Shown here piece by piece: positions 58,075 to 64,000 of a stretch of DNA of 64,000 nt (position 1 is the stretch's first letter; each line of letters starts with the position of its first letter). The position numbers and the translations under genes are program-made. A model generated the notes under the pieces. The model saw only the letters and a program-made list of their open reading frames with translations. It was not told the DNA's origin and did not search any database. This stretch comes from Zantedeschia hybrid cultivar (Eukaryota > Streptophyta > Magnoliopsida > Alismatales > Araceae), in NCBI GenBank assembly GCA_030544215.1, contig JARZZO010000010.1, positions 55,283,564 to 55,347,563 on the forward strand, given 5' to 3'.

Positions 58075-58371
58075 TATGTTCACTTTGTTTGCATAATAGT
58101 TTAAATCATAATAAGAGATATTTTGATTTGATAAGTTGTTGGTATTTTACCTAGAATAAAGAGAATTATATTGTACTATTCCAAGTGATTTAATAAAAAT
58201 AAGTTGAATAAGAAGTGAAATAAAAGATAAAATCAGAAAATTTAGAGAATTAGACATTCCAGATAAAATTTGAGGAGGTGAGAGAATTGGAAGAATTAGG
58301 CATGCCCGCAATCAAATCAGAATAGGACGTTTATACCGATTATTGCGTCCCTATTCCATAAACAAAATGAG
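58075..58371. mobile_element. Tourist-like MITE of the same PIF/Harbinger family
   Basis: The left end (TTTGTTTGCATAATAGTTTAAATC) and the following ~120 bp closely follow 47893-48060 of the large element. The right end, reverse-complemented (CTCATTTTGTTTATGGAATAG), forms an imperfect terminal inverted repeat. TTA and TAA flank it, a decayed TWA duplication. There are no ORFs: it is a deletion derivative. Confidence 0.6.
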
Positions 58372-60047
58372 TAACTCGCCTTACTCTGCAAGATTTGGGA
58401 GCTCCGTAAGGGTAGTTAGTGTAGGCAACTGAAAAGAGCCCGCATTCGATGCACAAATGGACGTGACCTCCCGAAGTGCCACAAATTGGGATAATGGCGA
58501 TAAAAATGGAAATGAAAGTGTTATTATTAAGAAGACTTACCTATGTTTTAAGGGGATGGTTAATCCTGAATAGGTGCCCCCCAAAGTGGTTTCTAGTTCG
58601 AGTTTTGATTTCTACTTCCCTCCTCTTAGTTGGCCAAGGGGAAGGAGCCTCACATATGGTCATCTCCAACAATCCCTGCAATGAAATACAAAAAGGAAAA
58701 ACCCATTAGAACTAGAATAGTGTACAATCCATTAAAAGATGCAACTCAAACCCCAAACGGTGGCATGTTTACTAAGAGGGGGTTAAGAAAGGGGGTGGTC
58801 AAGTGTTGTGGCTATTTGCCTTGGCTTTTTTTCACCCTTAAAATGGGATCTAAGGAGAGCTAAATGATGATGTGAGTGTGTGTCATCGATCATGTACATG
58901 CATGTTCAGAAGAAACAAATGGAGAGAAGAGGGTGGGATTCCCCTTTCCCCAGTGAGGGTGATGCATGGATGAGGATGATGATCTTCCCCTTCACAAGGC
59001 TCTCCTAGCTTGCGATATCCTTCAATATTCATGAGTTGGAGAGATCTATCATTAAATGGAAGGGTCATGGAGGTGATTTTCTGTCTATTTTTATGGGATC
59101 TTGAACCTTAAACCCTACGGGTCCCTTCTAAACTTGCCCTCTGGTTGCAGAAAGATTTTTATAAAGGGAAGAAGTGGATGGAAGCTCATGGGCACTCCCT
59201 CCCCAAGATGAATTTAAAATTCAAATTTGGAGGGAGATAAGTTTCTCCAACTCATCAAAGGCCTAGCGAATATGGACGCCTGTCAGTACAGGTTTAGTTG
59301 GAACTCAGTAACCGCCAAGAGAAGGGACATAATTTCTTAAATTCACTTCTTATTGGGAATGGAAAAAGATGAGGGAGTTTTTTGAAATCTTTCCCTCTCT
59401 CCACCGGCTGAGTTCAATCTAATCTTGCACTTAGAAGATCTCTATTCAGGAGTTAATGGTTGGAGGGTATAATCGCGACAATTTTAAATTTTTTGGGGGT
59501 AGTTTTTACAAATGTATAAGAGTTAGGGGTATTATATACAAATACATTAATTTTAAGAGTATATATGCAAAAATCTCTTTATTATTTGTAATATAATTCT
59601 TCCCTGAACAAGTGGAATCTACTCACCCCTTGCCGAAACAGACAAAAAAAAATGTTATTTTTATCTATCAAGCGGATCCGAGATGCATTTGATACTGCGC
59701 AGTCACAAAACACTGCACACCTGCACCATACGTGGAGTTGTGGGGGAGCACGGCAGGGGATGCCCAGGAGGGGAGGCATCGGTACCCCGCACAGGTCCTT
59801 CCTGGGCAGGTGACATCCTCCCTAGCACCGTGACAAAGCCAAAAGCTCTCCCTCACACCTCACCTGCTATTTTTTTGTGGGCGCAACCAGCTGCTCTCCT
59901 GCTTTATTGCTGGAGTTCACCACCCTCCACGTTGTCATCTTCCACATCAAGTCCGGTGGCTTCCTCAGAGAGCAGGCCAACTGCCCATTCTCTTCCATCT
60001 TTCTTCTGTTCGGTTGGGCTGTCTTGGAGGGAAAAGCCCGCTCTCAA
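58372..60047. other. Upstream region of the ABC transporter gene; no other gene recognised
   Basis: Short open frames (58476-58863, 59683-60063) match no domain I know. The last ~250 bp before 60048 are richer in C/T and are probably promoter and 5' UTR; no clear TATA box was identified. Confidence 0.45.
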
Positions 60048-62355
60048 ATGGGTAAGAATTTGAGGATCAAGACTGCCACCAGCCACAGAGTGCCGTTGCT
60101 GGGCCAAGAGGTACAGATTTTTTGCGGCTGGTCTCCTTTGCTTGATTCATCTCTGCGTTTGCTGAAGTGGGTAGTGGTCCAATTTGAGGGACTGCGTTGT
60201 GTTGTAACTTTCTTGGGTGATATGTTTCTCCTCTGCTTTGTGTAGTTGCTGTTGTTTGTCTCTATGCATACATTTGGTGGCTAAGACTGGCCCATGTTGT
60301 TGTCAGTGTGTATCTGTTGTTCAGCTTTCACTTGGAAATCCAAACTGAGTTTTCTTTTTCTTTTTTTAGTATTTGTTGGGAATTTGTTTTCCTTAGTTCA
60401 GGTTTAGGGGGCCCTAATAATGATTCGGATAATTTATGGAAGTGCAGAGTTGGGCAACTTCTTGATTCTAAAGCATTCCATATGAGGGGAACTAAATGTT
60501 ATCTAAGGAACCAACTTGGTCACCCGGTTGATGACTGGAAAGGCACAACACTAGTGAATTCTAATGTAAATCCCACTGTTAAATTAGTCTGGAATGTTTA
60601 CCGTACATACAGTACATATCTGGGTAATTTGTTCACCGAGTCTTGTGTGCATACACCAAAAAAAACTCCTAAAAGGATTAAGAGCAGTGGCTATGCAGAG
60701 TAAAATGTTTTGTCTATGGCCTGTACATTTTTTATTGGCATGTAAGTTAAGATATTTCTTAGTTCCTGTTTATTCCCTATTCAATATGCTGGATTACTTT
60801 CTAAAGTTGACCCAAAATAATTGTTGAGAGGAAAGAAATGTTGAAAGAATTATCAATCCGGGTGTGGGCCCTGTTCATGATATGATGGTAATCTTTTCCA
60901 TGAAAGTTTCTTGGATATCATGGTTTATAGTGTCTCAGTATATACATTAAATATTTGGTATGGGATATTGAGTGACAATCTCCGCTTTGTACCATTTGAT
61001 TTTGAATTATGTCATAAGCTGATTTGTTAACATGAGTTAAAAGGTAATACAACAGTTGGGAGTCAGCGTGGGTTTATAGTGTGAAAAGGTACTATTCTAC
61101 AAGTAGAATGATGAACAAAAATTTGGGGGTGGGAGAATCTAACTCAACCCCGTGGCCATGGGATCTTTGCTACATCCAACCTTTGTCCCATTTACCAAAA
61201 TGAGAATGCTTTTGTTAATGTTTGAGTTATCTCATCAGAGGACATGTTGCAAGTATTACTCTAGAAAATTGATGTAACTTTCAGGTGTGGAGCATCTGTA
61301 ATGAATTTACAGATGCTATTGATGTCTCCTTCAGATGTCTCGTTGGGGCATACTTTATTTTGTATGTCCGCCTTATGTAGGTCAGTTTGGATGCTTTCGT
61401 ATATTCATATTGTATGGATTTTCATCCACGTGCAGTTTTTGGCTGGAGGGATTTGATGGCTGTGGGCACATTGTAGAACCACATAAATTTATGTGCCATT
61501 TGCCTCCTTTTCCTTCTTTGTTTTCATTTTCTCATCACTGTGCTGTATTTGATTGGTAAACCTGTCCATGTTTTTCCAACACATCTTTCATAGTTGGAAG
61601 TTTAAGCATGAAATTTCTTATTGTTCACTTTTGAAATATAGTTTTAGTCTATACTAGTGAAATATAATTTTATCCCTCTCTGACAACTGAATTCAACTGT
61701 ATAAGAGACTCTAGTAATTGGAAACCAGTGTTCCACCATGGATGGTTGCTTGTCATTAATATTAGCTTGCCTTTTATTATTGATAAAACATGTTCTTATT
61801 TTATTTAATTCTTATAAACCTTGTGGGATTTTCTACTCACATGCTTGTGATTTTTTACTTAATGAATCTTCTACAAAATCTCTAAACTGGAGGTTCTCAA
61901 TAGTTTCACATAGCTGATTTGCCTTCATAGCATATTTTGCCATATTGGAGTAGACCACTCAGAGAATTTACTTTTATGGGGTAGCTGATGGTTGCTAGTT
62001 TTTTAGGCAGGCCAATCATCAAATGGTCCTTTTTCAGATCTTGAACATGGGGATGCAGTACAGGTAATTTTTTGCATTTATTTTTATTCTTTTCCTCTAT
62101 CCAGGCTGCTATACTTTGTACTTGCAAGATGGAGTTTGACAATGTTTTACTGTAAAATTCAGCCAGCAAATGTTGGGGTTTTCAGAGTTTTATCATTGGT
62201 AAGTCTTTTCATTTTATGCATTCATGTATAATGGCAAGACCATTTTATTGAAGTTTATTTGGCATGCCATATAATTGTAGGCCAAATCTGAAGCAGGAAA
62301 ACTGGTCTTTGCCACCATTGCATTGTTGGTTGCTTCCACATCAAGTATTCTAATT
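60048..62355 (+). CDS. ALS1: Half-size ABC transporter (ABCB, ALS1/TAP2-like), first four exons, partial
   Basis: The proposed exons, each with GT-AG borders and keeping the frame, are 60048-60110 (MGKNLRIKTATSHRVPLLGQ and E), 62007-62063 (AGQSSNGPFSDLEHGDAVQ), 62163-62198 (PANVGVFRVLSL) and 62281-62355 (AKSEAGKLVFATIALLVAST and SSILI). The joined peptide resembles, from memory, the N-terminus of plant ALS1-type ABCB half-transporters: a PLL start, then ANVGFxRVxxLAKPxAGKLxxxTIALL leading into the first membrane helix. ALS1 is a vacuolar transporter linked to aluminium tolerance; close TAP-like relatives cannot be excluded. The remaining membrane helices and the ATP-binding domain lie past the window. 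Donor 4 could also be four bases later (GTATTT at 62360). Confidence 0.6.
60111..62006 (+). other. Intron 1 of the ABC transporter gene
   Basis: The intron starts GTACAG and ends TTTTTTAG. It holds a short open frame (60308-60703) with no recognised domain and the inverted copy of the 200-bp repeat (61018-61227). Confidence 0.5.
61018..61227 (-). repeat. Inverted copy of the 53380-53576 repeat
   Basis: It begins TTTGTTAACATGAGTTAAAA and ends near CATTCTCATTTTGG when reverse-complemented. Identity with 53380-53576 is very high by eye. No terminal repeat or target duplication was identified. Confidence 0.85.
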
Positions 62356-64000
62356 GTAGGTATTTGTTTCATTGGCTTTTAGCTTTTTTGAGTGATTAAT
62401 ATTTATGTGCATTACTTTGCTTTCTTATATGCTAGTGCTCATATTTCCTGGACTAGTAAGGCCCATGGTAGAAAGGGTCTTCTCAGCAAGTGTCCTTCCC
62501 ATGTTTCTGTGTTGCAAGGACACTTCCTCATGTATGTTTTATCTTTCTAATAAAGAAAATTCTTCATTTTTGGGTTATAGAAGCCCATATGGAGATGTTT
62601 CACTTGGAAGACAATTTCCAATCACAGGAATAATGTTTTAGATTTCCTGTCGGCCCAACTTGCAACAAAACTGTAAATGTGAGTTGGAGATTGAGCTGCT
62701 GCACATTAGGATTCTATACTTTTTTCCAGCCTGTTTCTTGGCTTTACTTAAAGATTCCATTGTCATATGTTTGATAGATGTCTCATTACTTGGTTTTCAT
62801 ACCTCATCATAGTTAACTGCTGGCACTTGGTCTCTTGCTGCATGAATTTGTTACCCATGTATCATGCCAGATAAAATTTCAATAGCTTTTCCTCAGTTTT
62901 TTCAGTAACACTTCCCAATACCAGCGGTCAATCTGTTTTCCACCAACATGGGCACGACCTTGTCACGTAGGTGTTCAGATCTCTTATTATCTAGTTAGTT
63001 AGCAGTTATGCCGTTGTTTCTTCTCTGTATCTCTTTTAACCTTCGTTCCTTAATCACTTTGTTGAACTGAAGAACTGATCTGAACATATACTAGTATGAT
63101 GGTCATTATCATCTCTAATATCATTCAGATGAAAAAATAAATCTTTGCCATCGTGCTATGTCAAGGCCCCCCTGCTTTCAGCCAAAACCTTTAGTTATAT
63201 GTCAATACATCTTTTAGGCCTTGCTTTCCAGATTATCTTCTTTGCAACCAATTGGCCCTTATAAGTCATTATAAATATATCTTACAATTCTTTTGTTAAA
63301 CAACTTGCAGAATTTATGTTACTTTTGGAGTTGATACCTCTATTCTGATTTAGAGGGACCATCTAGTTTTTGGTTTTTGCTCTTGGGAAGGTGGAAAACC
63401 ACCACTATTCATTGAAAGAGAAGGACAACACACAAAAATCAGGGGGTGGAAACATCTGCAATTAGTTTTACTTATGAATATGTTCCTTAACTTCCTTCTG
63501 TTGTGAGGAAATTTTTGTGGGCGAATGGAGGAGCCAAGACTTAACAATCCATATAAAATGATTAAGACCTTCATTGTTCTCAGGGCAACCCTTTGTGAAA
63601 TGGTCTATAAAGGGGTTAAAAACCATTTATGAAAGGGAAGAATCCTTTTGAACATTCTATATGAGGAGAAATATAATGGTCTGGAGATGTTATGTCCAGG
63701 AACAAAATTGTGGCAGTTTTTTTTTTTAAAGTGGATGGTACCACTGAGTTCATAAAAAGGAAAAATATAAGATGTACAAGTAAAATGGTCAAAAAACTGT
63801 GATCACAACACAGTGGATTCAAGCAAGAAAACCCCTATACAATTGTCGCAAACTCCCAAAAAACTGTGATGACAAAAAACACTGTTCCAGTCCCCCCACA
63901 AAAAAAAGGAAACAAGAGATGCCCTCACAATACAAAAAGCAAAGGAGGGCTACAAGGACTCAAAAAGGACACAAAACAGGTAGCAAAAGTACAGGCCTGA
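62356..64000 (+). other. Probable intron 4 of the ABC transporter gene, running off the window
   Basis: AT-rich with short ORFs and no recognisable transporter exon. The next expected exon (after ...SSILI) was not found before the window end. Confidence 0.35.

Noticed and set aside
60308..60703. 131-aa ORF as a gene of its own
   Set aside because: Lies in the predicted intron 1 of the ABC transporter, with no recognised domain or codon signal.

Overview
The window looks like nuclear DNA of a flowering plant, probably a monocot. This is inferred from a GC-rich cytochrome P450 gene with a single intron, plant-type tRNA-iMet primer binding sites, Copia/Athila/Cassandra/PIF elements, and AT-rich intergenic DNA. 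No bacterial signals, tRNA genes or CRISPR arrays were seen. Two host genes are supported: a complete two-exon CYP78A P450 (8946-10630, +), and the first four small exons of a half-size ABC transporter of the ALS1/TAP type (60048-62355, +), which runs off the right edge. A fragment of a REC/TSS (CLU-like) gene lies at 53577-54991.

Layout. 1-2538: one copy of a ~1.95 kb duplicated block (Athila gag remnant plus a Cassandra TRIM), then an LTR with a PBS. 2539-13213: two ~1.2 kb arms in inverted orientation enclose ~7 kb that holds a dead Copia gag, a tandem TRIM array, an unidentified LTR-like block and the CYP78A gene. The right arm is split by a second tandem array of very small LTR elements. 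13783-23141: a young full-length Ty1/copia element with 1552-bp LTRs, TSD CCCAT and an array of RNA hairpins before gag, nested in an older antisense LTR. 23.1-32 kb: degenerate LTR DNA and minisatellites. 32.06-38.18 kb: second copy of the duplicated block, a double Cassandra insertion, and an Athila-like 5' end. 40428-47384: an old antisense Copia element with TSD GTCAC. 47885-56792: a PIF/Harbinger DNA transposon with TSD TAA. 58.1 kb: a MITE of the same family. 60-64 kb: start of the ABC transporter.

The most unusual content is in three places. (1) The PIF/Harbinger element carries, between its Myb/SANT ORF1 and its DDE transposase, an intact small ORF with an RNase H1 N-terminal (viroplasmin-type hybrid-binding) domain and a C-terminal membrane helix. 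(2) The leader of the young Copia element contains at least four hairpins that keep the same loop while their stems differ but stay paired. (3) Three independent miniature LTR-retrotransposon families are each found as tandem multimers, two of them bounded by one target-site duplication around the whole array.

All identifications come from reading the sequence and recalling family motifs. No database search was run.
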